NCBI RefSeq assembly: GCF_036013525.1
Contig: NZ_CP107853.1
Location: 6,696,001-6,760,000 of the forward strand
Direction: 5' to 3'
Source: Nonomuraea sp. NBC_00507
Lineage (GTDB): Bacteria > Actinomycetota > Actinomycetes > Streptosporangiales > Streptosporangiaceae
Length of the DNA: 64,000 nucleotides
In this document: positions 34,221 to 43,700 of the stretch, in pieces
Numbering within the stretch: position 1 is the first letter of the stretch
How the letters are laid out: every line of letters starts with the position of its first letter
Translations under genes and position numbers: made by a program
The notes under the pieces: generated by a model
Databases searched by the model: none
The model's input: only the letters and a program-made list of their open reading frames with translations
What the model was told of the DNA's origin: nothing

Positions 34221-35630
34221 TCACCCCAGGTCGTGCCCTCCGGCCGCCGGCAGCTGGTGCTTGGCCACGCGCGCGGTGGGCGTCCGAGGCAGGGCGTCCA
34301 GCCGCTGCCAGAACCTCGGCACCTTGTACGGAGCCAGCCGCGCGGCCGTCCAGTCACGCAGGGCCGCCAGGTCCAGTTCGCGCCCAGGGGCCGCGACCAC
34401 GAACGCCTTCACCTCCTCGTCCGTCAGCTCGGACGGGACCCCGATCACCGCGCATTCCAGCACGTCGGGGTGGGCTTCCAGGGTCTCCTCGACCTCCAGG
34501 GGCGAGAGGTTCTCGCCGCGGCGCCGGATGACCTCCTTTTTGCGGGCCACGAACGTGTAGGTGCCGTCGGGGTTGGCCGTCACCAGGTCTCCGGTGTGCA
34601 GCCAGCCGTCCTTGACGGCCCTGGCGGTTTCATCGGGCATGCCCCAGTATCCGGGGGTCACGGCGGGGTTGTGCAGGAGCAGCTCGCCGTCCTCCGCCAC
34701 CCGCGCGTGGTTGATCGTGCCCAGCGTCGGGTGCTGGCGCGGGGTGCCGAGCGTCTCGTACGGTCGGGCGCCGCGGGGCCAGATCAGCCCGTACGGGGTC
34801 TCCGACAGGGCGTAGCCGACGACGATCTCCAGGCCGAAGCGGCGCTCGATCTCCAGCTGCCGTTCGCGGGCCGGAGCCGGGCCCGTGTAGCAGAGCTTGA
34901 GCGGGTTGTCGGCGTCGTCCGGCCTTTCCGGCTGCCGCATGAGGATCTCCAGCATGGCGCCGATCGCGTTGAACTCGGTGGCGCCGTACCGCCGGGCGTC
35001 GTCCAGGAAGGAGCCGGCCGAGAAGCGGGGCAGGAGGACCAGGCCGGCGCCGCAGGACAGCGAGCCCATGACCGAGTAGGCCGGGGCGTTGATGTGGAAC
35101 AGCGGCAGCGACGTCATCAGGCGGTCCGCGCCGGTCAGGCCGAGCCAGTGGGCGAAGCCCTGGCCGGCCAGCGCATACGCCCGATGGGTCTGCATGACCA
35201 GCTTGGAGCGGCCGGTCGTGCCCGAGGTGGGGATGAGAACGGCCAGGTCGTCCGGCCGCACCAGGTCCGTCGGCAGCTCGGCGGGCTCCGGCCACGGGCC
35301 GGGGTCACGGATGACGTGGGCCGGTTTCGCCTGCTCGATGAGGGCGTTGAGCTCGTGGTCGGTGCTGCGGGGGTTCACCGGGAGCGTGACGGCGCCCAGC
35401 GTCGTCAGCGCGAGCCAGCAGATCAGGTCGCGCGGCGTCGTCCTGGCCACGAGCATGACGACGTCGCCGTGCCGCACGCCCCGCGCGGCCAGGGCCTGCG
35501 CCTCGCCGCCCACCAGGGCGGCGGCCTCGGCGAACGTGATCATCGAGTCGCCGTGCAACCAAGGGCCGTCACAGCAGGCGGCGGCGAGCACCTGCGGGAT
35601 CGTAGCCGGGAGCGATCCGGGAGTCGTCAA
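34221..35630 (-). CDS. AMP-forming acyl/aryl-CoA ligase
   Basis: 469 residues, shorter than FadD types. The P-loop-like motif is VLIPTSGTTGRSKLVM (near 131-146); GYALSETPYGLIWP is the adenine motif; GWLHTGDLVTANPDGTYTFVARKKEVIRRRGENLSP is the hinge region; the catalytic Lys region is PRTPTARVAKHQLP near the C-terminus. It forms a CoA thioester from an unknown acid. The ATG is within the four-base overlap with the upstream VOC gene (35627-35630), so the two are co-translated and probably share a pathway, perhaps breakdown of an aromatic or fatty acid. Confidence 0.88.
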   Translation of the reverse strand: MTTPGSLPATIPQVLAAACCDGPWLHGDSMITFAEAAALVGGEAQALAARGVRHGDVVMLVARTTPRDLICWLALTTLGAVTLPVNPRSTDHELNALIEQAKPAHVIRDPGPWPEPAELPTDLVRPDDLAVLIPTSGTTGRSKLVMQTHRAYALAGQGFAHWLGLTGADRLMTSLPLFHINAPAYSVMGSLSCGAGLVLLPRFSAGSFLDDARRYGATEFNAIGAMLEILMRQPERPDDADNPLKLCYTGPAPARERQLEIERRFGLEIVVGYALSETPYGLIWPRGARPYETLGTPRQHPTLGTINHARVAEDGELLLHNPAVTPGYWGMPDETARAVKDGWLHTGDLVTANPDGTYTFVARKKEVIRRRGENLSPLEVEETLEAHPDVLECAVIGVPSELTDEEVKAFVVAAPGRELDLAALRDWTAARLAPYKVPRFWQRLDALPRTPTARVAKHQLPAAGGHDLG

Positions 35631-36232
35631 GGCTCCAGTGTGATCCCTTCGCGCCTGAGGTCCTCGATGATGCCGTCCACCAGGCGGGTGGCGACCGTGT
35701 GGCGCAGCTCGCCGTGGTCACGCAACTCGCGCACGGCGGGAACGGGATCCGGGTCGGCGAACAGCCGCTCATCGGCGTAGTCCACCGGCCGGCCGGTCGG
35801 GTCGATGGTCCACCAGGACGCCTCCAGCGCGATGCCGTTGGGGTCGCTAAAGTAGATCGACCGCAGGAACCCGTGGTCGATGACGTCAGTGACCTCGCAC
35901 CCATGCGCCTTGAGCCGGTCGCGCATCCGGTTGAGCGCGTCCTCGTCCGGCAGGTGCAGCGACAGGTGATCGAACTGCGCCGCCTTGGCGTACGGCACGC
36001 CCGCGGGCTTGGCGAAGCTGTCGAGGGGCTGGTCGGCGTATTCGAAGAAGGCGACGGTGTTGCCCGGCGCCACCTCGAAGAAGTAGTGCTTGAACGAGGG
36101 CACGGCAAGAGTGGTGACCAGGCGGGCGCCGAGCACACCGTGCCAGAACCGCACGGTGGCGTCCATGTCCGCGGTCACCAGGGCGAGATGGTGCACGCCG
36201 CGCCAGTGCACCGGATCTGGGGTCGCAGCCAT
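35627..36232 (-). CDS. VOC-superfamily dioxygenase/glyoxalase-like protein
   Basis: 201 residues with two beta-alpha-beta-beta-beta modules. VHHLALVTADMDATVRFWHGVLG opens the first, FDHLSLHLPDEDALNRMRDRL the second, and FSDPNGIALEAS holds the last metal ligand; the likely set is His14 or His15, the His of FDH and the Glu of ALEAS, as in extradiol dioxygenases and glyoxalases. A C-terminal tail of about 55 residues has no known domain. It is the first gene of a two-gene unit with the CoA ligase, suggesting an aromatic ring-opening or isomerase role. Confidence 0.82.
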   Translation of the reverse strand: MAATPDPVHWRGVHHLALVTADMDATVRFWHGVLGARLVTTLAVPSFKHYFFEVAPGNTVAFFEYADQPLDSFAKPAGVPYAKAAQFDHLSLHLPDEDALNRMRDRLKAHGCEVTDVIDHGFLRSIYFSDPNGIALEASWWTIDPTGRPVDYADERLFADPDPVPAVRELRDHGELRHTVATRLVDGIIEDLRREGITLEP

Positions 36233-36284
36233 GCGTCAACCGTACGCCTTTCAACTATCCCTGGTAAGTGAGGACTACCTGCCC

Positions 36285-37106
36285 TCAGCCCTTCACCGAG
36301 CCGGCGAAGCTGAAGGAGCCGGCCAGGTATTTGTTGACCGCGACGTAGAGGACCACGGCCGGGGAGGTGTAGAGGATGGAGAAGGCGGCCAGCTGACCGT
36401 AGGCGACCTGGCCGTACTCGGAGAAGAACGTGAAGACGGTGACCGCGGCCGGCTGCTTCTCCGGGGTGTCGAGCAGGACGAACGGGGCGAAGAAGTTGCC
36501 CCACTGGCCGACGAAGACGAAGATCGCGACGACGGCGATGCCCGGGGCCATCAGCGGGCCGACGACGGCCGTCAGGGAACGGATCCAGCCGGCCCCGTCG
36601 ACCCAGGCCGCCTCCTCCAGGTTCACCGGCACGCCGTCCATGAAGTTCTTCATCATCCAGATGGAGAACGGCAGCGAGCTCGCCGTCAGGAACAACACCA
36701 TCGCCGGGACGGAGCCGTACAGGTTGAAGCGGAAGAACATCGCGTAGACCGGCACCAGGATCGCGGTCACCGGCAGCCCGGTGGTGAACAGCAGGGTCAG
36801 CATGAAGTGGCGGCGGTAGCGCAGCTGGTAACGCGACAGCGGGTACGCCGCCAGGCCAGACACCAGGACGGTCAGGATCGCCGTCGAACCCGAGATGACG
36901 ATCGAGTTGATCAGCGGAAGGATGATCGTCTCCCAGGTCAGGACGGCTTTGAAGTTGTCCAGGGAGAAGGTGAGCGTGGGCGTGGCGGACAGGGTGGCCT
37001 CCGGCTGGACCGAGGCGATCAGCACCCACAGGAACGGCCCCAGGAAGGCCAGGGCGATGAGCAGCAGGGCCAGCACCGCCGCGCCCCTCGCGGCCAGCCG
37101 CGTCAT
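36285..37106 (-). CDS. Carbohydrate ABC transporter permease (MalG/LacG type)
   Basis: 273 residues with six predicted membrane helices and the cytoplasmic EAA loop EEAAWVDGAGWIRSLTAVVGPLMAP that docks to the ATPase. It belongs to the binding-protein-dependent permease family of sugar importers. ATG is within the ATGA overlap with the partner permease upstream (37103-37106), which fixes the start and excludes the longer open frame. It is the last gene of the operon; no ATPase gene follows, so a shared MsiK-like ATPase is likely. Confidence 0.92.
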   Translation of the reverse strand: MTRLAARGAAVLALLLIALAFLGPFLWVLIASVQPEATLSATPTLTFSLDNFKAVLTWETIILPLINSIVISGSTAILTVLVSGLAAYPLSRYQLRYRRHFMLTLLFTTGLPVTAILVPVYAMFFRFNLYGSVPAMVLFLTASSLPFSIWMMKNFMDGVPVNLEEAAWVDGAGWIRSLTAVVGPLMAPGIAVVAIFVFVGQWGNFFAPFVLLDTPEKQPAAVTVFTFFSEYGQVAYGQLAAFSILYTSPAVVLYVAVNKYLAGSFSFAGSVKG

Positions 37107-38020
37107 GCGTCCTCCACCTTGATCAAACGCAGGTAGATCAGCGAGAACAGGGCTCCGATCACCAGCATGACGAGGGCGATCGCGGAGCCGTAGCCGATCT
37201 CGAAGTAGCGGAACGCCTGCTCGTACATGTACAGCGGCGTCGTCTGGCTGGCCGTCCCCGGGCCGCCGCCGGTAAGGGCGTAGATGAGGCCGAAACTGGC
37301 CAGGGTCTGCAAGGTGATCAGCATGAGGTTCGCCATGATGGAGCGGCGGATCAGCGGCAGCGTGATGTGCAGCAGGCGGCGGCCTGGCCCGGCGCCGTCC
37401 ACCGCGGCGGCCTCCACCAGGTCGGCGGGGACCTCCGAGAGCGCCGCGGAGTACACCAGCATCGAGAACGCCGTGCCGCGCCAGATGTTGGCCAGGATGA
37501 CCGCGAGCATCGGCGCCGTGTAGAGCCATTCCTGCTCGATGCCGAGCACCGTGTTGAGCGTGCCCTCCTCGGCCAGGAACGAGAACCAGCAGGCCGCCGC
37601 CACGACCTCCGGCACCACCCAGGCGGCGATCACGACGCCGTTGACCACGCTGCGCGTCACCCGGCCGCGGCCGCGCTGGAGCAGGGCGATGATCAGGCCC
37701 AGGGTGTTCTGGCCGATGACGGCCGAGCCGATGACGAAGACGAACGTCAGGAAGAACGAGTTGAGGAAGGTCGGGTCGCCGAAGAGCTTGATGAAGTTGG
37801 CCAGGCCCACGAATCGCGAGTTCACCGACGCCGAGCCGGTGAGCGTCTCGTTCGTGAACGCGATGTAGACGCTCCAGAGGATGGGCCCGGCCAGGAACAG
37901 GGCCAGGATGACCAGGGCCGGGCCGAGGGGGAGGAGCCAGCGCAGGACCCCGCGCCGCGCCGGGCCGCGCACGGGCGGGCTCGTCACGGGCGGGGACTGC
38001 GGCGCGGTGGCGACTGTCAT
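37103..38020 (-). CDS. Carbohydrate ABC transporter permease (MalF/LacF type)
   Basis: 305 residues, six predicted membrane helices after a short Pro-rich cytoplasmic start, with the EAA loop EVPADLVEAAAVDGAGPGRRLLHITLPLIRR. It pairs with the MalG-type permease to form the membrane channel of a sugar importer. It overlaps the binding-protein gene by four bases (38017-38020) and the next permease by four bases, so the three genes are translated as one unit. Confidence 0.92.
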   Translation of the reverse strand: MTVATAPQSPPVTSPPVRGPARRGVLRWLLPLGPALVILALFLAGPILWSVYIAFTNETLTGSASVNSRFVGLANFIKLFGDPTFLNSFFLTFVFVIGSAVIGQNTLGLIIALLQRGRGRVTRSVVNGVVIAAWVVPEVVAAACWFSFLAEEGTLNTVLGIEQEWLYTAPMLAVILANIWRGTAFSMLVYSAALSEVPADLVEAAAVDGAGPGRRLLHITLPLIRRSIMANLMLITLQTLASFGLIYALTGGGPGTASQTTPLYMYEQAFRYFEIGYGSAIALVMLVIGALFSLIYLRLIKVEDA

Positions 38021-39372
38021 CGGGCCAGGACCTTGTCGGGGCCTCCCACGGCGGAGGGCAGCGCCTGGACGTACGCGGCCGTCGCCTCCTCAGGGGTCTG
38101 CGCGCCCGTCGTGACCGCCTCCATGGCCTCCTGGACCTCGGTGGACACCTTCGGGTATTCCTCGAAGGCGGGCCGGTAGTGGGTGACCGAAGCCAGGTCG
38201 GTCCAGAACTTGATGCTCGGATTGCCCTCGCTGTACTTCGGGTCGGCGGCCACGTCCTTGCGGGCGGTGAGGTCGCCGGTGCCGACCGAGTACGCCGTCG
38301 AATTCTCCTTGTTGGTGGCCACCGTGATGAAGTCGAACGCCTCCTGCTTGTTCTTGGCGTAGGCGCTCATCGCGATCACCCAGCCGCCCGACATGCTGAC
38401 CGCGCCCGGCGGCTCGCCGTTCTGCGTCGGCATGCGCGTCCAGCCCATCTTCTCCGTCCACTCCGGCCACGGCTTCGTGCCGGTCGCCTTCCACGCGGAG
38501 GACGCCCAGGCGCCGTCGAGGGAGATGCCGAGCTCGGCGCCCGGGAACCACTCGAACGTGATCTTGTCGCCGAGCTTGGCGTTGTGCGCGTCGGCCTGCT
38601 TGGGGCCGAGTTCCTCGCGGTAGATGGTGTTGATGAAGGTCAGCGCGTCGGTGAAGTTCTTGCCGCCGGCCACCCACTTCTTCTGCGTCTCGTCGTAGAG
38701 GGTGCCGCCGGGGGTGCCGTACAGGAGCATCTCGAAGCCCTGCATGGTCGACGCCTCGCCGTGGATCTTCGTGGAGTACATGGCGAAGGGGATGACGCCG
38801 GGGACCTTCTGCTTGATCGTACGGGCCGCCGTCAGCACGTCGTTCCAGGTCTTCGGCTCCCACGGGACCGGCAGCCCGGCCTTGGCGAAAACGTCCTTCT
38901 GATACCAGAGACCGCGCGTGTCCGTGCTGATCGGAACGCCGTAGACCTTGCCGTCACCGCCCATGGCGGCCTGCTTGACCGAGTCGGGGAACTGGCTGCT
39001 CCAGTCGGGCCACTTGGCCAGGTAGTCGTCGAGCGGGGCCAGCTTGCCCGCCGCGACGTCCGCGTTGACCTGGAACGTGTCGTGGTAGTAGACGTCGGGC
39101 GCCGAGTCGGGGGAGCGGTTGAGCAGGGCCAGCTTGGTGTAGTAGGCCTCATTGGTGCCCTGGACCGCGGTCAGCTTGACCTTGACGCCGGGGTGGGCGG
39201 CTTCGTACTGCGTCTTCGCGCCGGTGAGCATCTTCTCCAGATGCGGCCACGTCGGCTCGACCCTGTAGAGGACTTCGAGTTCCTTGCTGCCGGAGGTGTC
39301 CTGCGCGGGGTCGGCGCCGCAGCCGGCGACGACCGCGAGGAGCAGGAGGGAACCGGCCAGCGGACGTTTCAT
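38017..39372 (-). CDS. Sugar ABC transporter substrate-binding lipoprotein
   Basis: 451 residues of the family 1 extracellular solute-binding proteins. The N-terminus KRPLAGSLLLLAVVAGC ends in a lipobox with the acylated Cys near residue 18. The mature part has the two-lobe fold, with YYHDTFQVNADVAAGKLAPLDDY and SGGWVIAMSAYAKNKQEAFDFI typical of the family. The sugar is unknown. ATG 39372 is used: GGGAGG is 5 bases upstream; GTG 39375 is too close to it. It is first in a three-gene operon divergent from a ROK-type regulator, with shared operators between. Confidence 0.92.
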   Translation of the reverse strand: MKRPLAGSLLLLAVVAGCGADPAQDTSGSKELEVLYRVEPTWPHLEKMLTGAKTQYEAAHPGVKVKLTAVQGTNEAYYTKLALLNRSPDSAPDVYYHDTFQVNADVAAGKLAPLDDYLAKWPDWSSQFPDSVKQAAMGGDGKVYGVPISTDTRGLWYQKDVFAKAGLPVPWEPKTWNDVLTAARTIKQKVPGVIPFAMYSTKIHGEASTMQGFEMLLYGTPGGTLYDETQKKWVAGGKNFTDALTFINTIYREELGPKQADAHNAKLGDKITFEWFPGAELGISLDGAWASSAWKATGTKPWPEWTEKMGWTRMPTQNGEPPGAVSMSGGWVIAMSAYAKNKQEAFDFITVATNKENSTAYSVGTGDLTARKDVAADPKYSEGNPSIKFWTDLASVTHYRPAFEEYPKVSTEVQEAMEAVTTGAQTPEEATAAYVQALPSAVGGPDKVLAR

Positions 39373-39409
39373 CACGACCTCCCCGTGTTGCCTTGGGTTG
39401 AACGTGACG

Positions 39410-39428
39410 GTAAATCTTTTTGATTTAC
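39410..39428. promoter_or_regulatory. ROK-type operator between the sugar ABC operon and the regulator
   Basis: GTAAATC (39410-39416) and GATTTAC (39422-39428) form a perfect 7-bp inverted repeat around TTTTT. The 86-base divergent region is AT-rich, unlike its surroundings, and also has GTCAA (39432-39436) facing TTGAC (39446-39450, repeated at 39454-39458). ROK repressors often bind such AT-rich palindromes. Confidence 0.6.
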
Positions 39429-39458
39429 TAAGTCAATACTTTGTGTTGACATATTGAC

Positions 39459-40634
39459 ATGCAGCTCGGCACGAACCTGCCCAAGATCGGCAGCTACAAC
39501 CGGGCCGTGGTGCTGGAGGCCGTCCAGGCCTCCGACGGCATCAGCCGGGTGCAGATCGCGGCCCGCACCCGGCTCACCGCGCAGACGGTCTCCGTGATCG
39601 TGCGCAGGTTGCTGGAGGAGGGCCTGGTCGTGGAGGACGGCTCGGCGCCGTCGAGCGGCGGCAAGCCGAGGACGATCCTGCGCGTCGATCCGGCCGCCGG
39701 GTACGCGGTCGGCGTGCACTTCGATCCGAAGGAGATCTCGTGCGTGCTCGCCGACCTGGCGGGGCGACCGGTGGCCCGCTCGCACCTGGCCGTGCGGCCG
39801 GGGCTCAAGCCGGAGGCGGTCATCCGGCAGATGGCCAGGGCGGCGCGACGGATTCTGCGTGAGGCGAGGGTGCCGGACGGGAAGGTGCTGGGGGTGGGGC
39901 TGGCCTGTCCCGGGCCACTGGACGGGGACGGCGTGATGGTGTCACCGCCGCGGCTGCCGGCGTGGGAGCAGGTGCCGATCAAGAAACTGCTGCGGGAGCA
40001 CACACGGTTCCCGGTGACCGTGGACAACGACGCGACCGCCGCGGCGATCGGGGAGCGGTGGGCCGGGATCGCACGGACCACGCCCAGCTTCGCCTACCTC
40101 TATCTGGGGACCGGCATCGGCGGCGGGATCTTCCTGGACAACCAGGTGTATCGGGGGCGGTCGATGAACGCTGCCGAGTTCGGGCACATCACGGTCGAGC
40201 CGGACGGGCCCGAGTGCCACTGCGGGAATCGCGGGTGCGTGGAGGCGATCTGCTCACCGAGCGCCATCGAGGCCGCGATGGGGGGACATTTCTCGCATGC
40301 CGACATTTGCGCTGCCGCCGCGCGAGGGCAGGCCGCGGCGCGCGAGGTGATCGAACGGGTGGCGGGGCGGCTCGCCGATGCCGCCGTGAGCGTGGTGAAC
40401 ATGCTGGACATCGACCTGCTGGTGCTCGGCGGGCCCGCGCTCAGGGAGGTGGGAGAGATCTACCGGGAGGTGATCGCGGCGGCCACGGCGAGCCGGGCGC
40501 TGGCCCGGCGGCTGCACACCGTGCGCGTGGAGACTTCGCCGATCGCCGCGGACGCCGCCGCGATCGGCGCGGCCTCACTGGTCTTCCACGCCACGTACGC
40601 GCCCAGGCTGGCGACCACCCTGCTCGGCGGCTGA
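39459..40634 (+). CDS. ROK-family transcriptional regulator
   Basis: 391 residues. An N-terminal winged helix-turn-helix (about 12-70, with ISRVQIAARTRLTAQTVSVIVRRLLEEGLV) is followed by a ROK kinase-like sugar-binding domain. DNDATAAAIGE, LGTGIGGGIF and the zinc motif region with CHCGNRGCVE (Cys ligands) are clear. It probably represses the divergent sugar ABC operon and itself until its sugar binds. No Shine-Dalgarno is visible; TTGACATATTGAC directly precedes the ATG, so a leaderless start is possible (TGACAT as -10). The operators lie in the shared 86-base gap. Confidence 0.93.
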   Translation: MQLGTNLPKIGSYNRAVVLEAVQASDGISRVQIAARTRLTAQTVSVIVRRLLEEGLVVEDGSAPSSGGKPRTILRVDPAAGYAVGVHFDPKEISCVLADLAGRPVARSHLAVRPGLKPEAVIRQMARAARRILREARVPDGKVLGVGLACPGPLDGDGVMVSPPRLPAWEQVPIKKLLREHTRFPVTVDNDATAAAIGERWAGIARTTPSFAYLYLGTGIGGGIFLDNQVYRGRSMNAAEFGHITVEPDGPECHCGNRGCVEAICSPSAIEAAMGGHFSHADICAAAARGQAAAREVIERVAGRLADAAVSVVNMLDIDLLVLGGPALREVGEIYREVIAAATASRALARRLHTVRVETSPIAADAAAIGAASLVFHATYAPRLATTLLGG

Positions 40635-40751
40635 GTTTGCTGGCGGGTTTACGACAAGTCGGGATCTGGCCACGCCGACCTCATGGACAATGGCTGATCA
40701 GGATGGCTAGGAATTCGGTATTCATGCTTACCGATTCTGTGGAGGTCGTCC

Positions 40752-43700
40752 ATGCCGCGTGGGACAGGGCGATGGCGGCGGAGCACCGTGGTGGTGGGCG
40801 TCCTGGCCATGATCGCCGCGCCGCTCTCGGTGCCTGGCGCGCACGCGTCCGCCGCGTCGCTTCCGGTTTCCGGCGCGGCGAGCGACGAGATCACGCTGAT
40901 CACCGGTGACCGGGTGCGGGTGACGGCCGTGGACAGCGAGCACAGCACGGTGACGGTCACCCCGGCGCCGCGGGCCGACGGCTCCGTGCCGACGTTCCAG
41001 GTGCTGGAGGCGGACGGCGCGGTGAGCGTCATCCCCGACGACGTGGCCGCCTTGGTGCCGGAGCGGCTCGACAGCGCGCTGTTCGACGTGACGGAGCTGG
41101 CCGGGCAGGGGTACGGCGCCGACCTCCCGCTGATCCTGGACTACGCGGGGCCCACGCCCAAGGCCGCGATCCCGGCCGTGAAGCAGGTCCGGACGCTGGA
41201 GAGCATCGGCGGCGCGGGCGTCACGGTGGCCGCGGCCGACGCCCCCAGGCTGGGTGCCGAGCTGACGAAACTGGCCCGGGCCCGAGCCGCGGGAGCGCTG
41301 GCGGGCGTGTCGAAGATCTGGCTCGACCGCAAGGTCAAGCCGGCGCTGGAATACAGCGTCCCGCAGATCGGCGCTCCCGCGGCGCGGGCCGCCGGGTACG
41401 ACGGCGCGGGCACGACCGTGGCCGTGCTCGACACCGGCGTGGACGCAGAACACCCCGACCTCGCCGGCCGGGTCGCCGACCGGCGCGACTTCGCCGGCGC
41501 GAACGTCACGGACGACCCCCACGGCCACGGCACCCACGTGGCCTCCACGGTCGCGGGCGCCAAGGGCGTCGCGCCCGGCTCGCGACTGATCAGCGGCCGC
41601 GTGCTGGACTCCACCGGCCACGGCCTGTCGTCCTGGATCATCGACGGCATGGAATGGGCGGCCGGCGAGCAGCACGCCCAGATCGTCAATCTGAGCCTCG
41701 GCGCCCGCGAAGCGGGCGGCCCGCTCACCGACGCGCTCTCGCGGTTGACGAAGCAGCACGGCACGCTGTTCGTCGTGGCGGCCGGCAACGACGGCTGCGA
41801 CCAGTGCGTGGGCACCCCCGGCGACGCCCCCGAGGCGCTGACGGTCGGCGCGGTGGACCGGGAGGACCGGCTCGCCGGCTTCTCCAACCGCGGCCCCATC
41901 GCCGCCGACCAGGCCGTCAAACCGGACGTGACCGCGCCAGGCGTGGGCATCACCGCGGCCGAGCCCGGCGGCGGTCACGTCGCGATGTCCGGCACCTCGA
42001 TGGCCGCTCCGCATGTCGCGGGCGCCGCCGCGCTGCTGCGCCAAGCCCGTCCTGGTATCACAGGCGGCGAGCTGAAATCCCTGCTCATGGCCACCGCCGC
42101 AGCGGGCAGGGAAATCCCGGTCGACGCGCAGGGCGCGGGCCGCATCGACGTGGCCGCCGCGCTCAAGAGCTCCGTCGTGGCCTCGCTCGGCTCGGCCCAC
42201 TTCGGCCGGCTCGGCACGGGCGAGCGCAAGAGCATCACCGTGACCTACCGCAACCTCGGCCAGGCACCTGCCGAGCTGGACCTGACCAGCGGCGCGGCGT
42301 TCACGGTCGAGCCCGCGAAGCTGACCGTCCCCCCGTCGGGGACGGCCGAGGCCACGGTCACGGTCACGGCCGCCGAGCCGGGCCGGCTGCGCCAGGAGCT
42401 GACGGCCGCCGTCGCGGGCGGCCCGCCGGTGCGCACCCTGCTGACGGGAGTCGTCGAGGACCGGCGCGTCGAGCTGCGGGTACGCGGCATCGCCAGGGAC
42501 GGCCGCGTCGCACGCGGCGGCTTCACCGTGCTCAACCTCGACGAGGGCACCCTGGTCGGCCGGGTGCTCCCCGGGAACCCGGCGCAGCCGTGCACCGACC
42601 AGAAGTACGGCACCGGCACCTGCCTGCTGGTCAAGCCCGGCACCTACTCCGTGCTCGGCCACGTCTTCACCATGCCGGCCACCCAGGACAGCACCGCCGC
42701 CGGCAAGCCGCTCAACGAGAGCCTCCTCGGCGACCCGGAAATGGAGATCACCGAGAACACCGAGGTCGTGCTGGACGCCCGCAAGGCCGTCGAGGTCGAG
42801 ATCGAGACGCCCGATCACAAGACCAAGCGGAACACCGGCGCGGCCGCCGCCCTCATGTGGTACCGCTCCGGTGAGCAGGGCACCGCGCTACGCGGCGGCA
42901 CCACGATCTCGCCCGGCGCGCACATCGAGGAGCGGCTGTTCGTCCAGCCCACCAGGAAGGTCACCAAGGGCGTCTTCACCGTCGCCACCCGCTGGCGACT
43001 GAAAGCTCCGGACATCGCCCTCACCGCGCCGGGACTTCGCCTGGAGCCGCAGTACGTGGACCCGGTCCAGTTCAGCGACTTCTCCACCGAATACCCGCGC
43101 CTGGACGGCACCCGGCTGCTCATGGCCGTGGACGCCGGCCGAGGCACCGCCGAGGAGATCCAAGCCCGCGATCTGAAGGGCAAGCTGGCCGTCATCCGGC
43201 GCACCGACGGCGTGCCGGTCTCCGCCCAGGCCAACGCTGCCGCGGCCGCCGGGGCCGCGATGGTGGCGGTCTACAGCGACCGGCCCGGCGCCGACGTCAC
43301 CACCGGCGGCAACAAGGTCAAACTCGCCGTCCCGACGGTCCGGCTCACCCACGAAGAGGGTCTGCGGCTCATCGAGCGGCCGGTGCCGGTCCTGGCCAAG
43401 GGTGTCGTGGCCAGCCCGTACGTGTACGACCTCTACCTGCGGGAGAAGGGCCGAGTTCGCGACCGGCTCCAGTACGTGGTCCGCGCCGGCGAGCTGGCCA
43501 GGATCGAGACCGGCTACCACAGCCAGCTCACCGATGACGTGACCGTGAACGAGGCACGGTACGCCTTCGAACCCTGGGACACCCTGTCGATCTCCACCAA
43601 CCACCCCATGGCCAAGGTGCCGCGTACCCGGGTCGACTACGTCACCCCCGACCCCGAGGTGCGGTGGACGACGGCGGCGACCAGCCCGGAGCGGCCCTAC

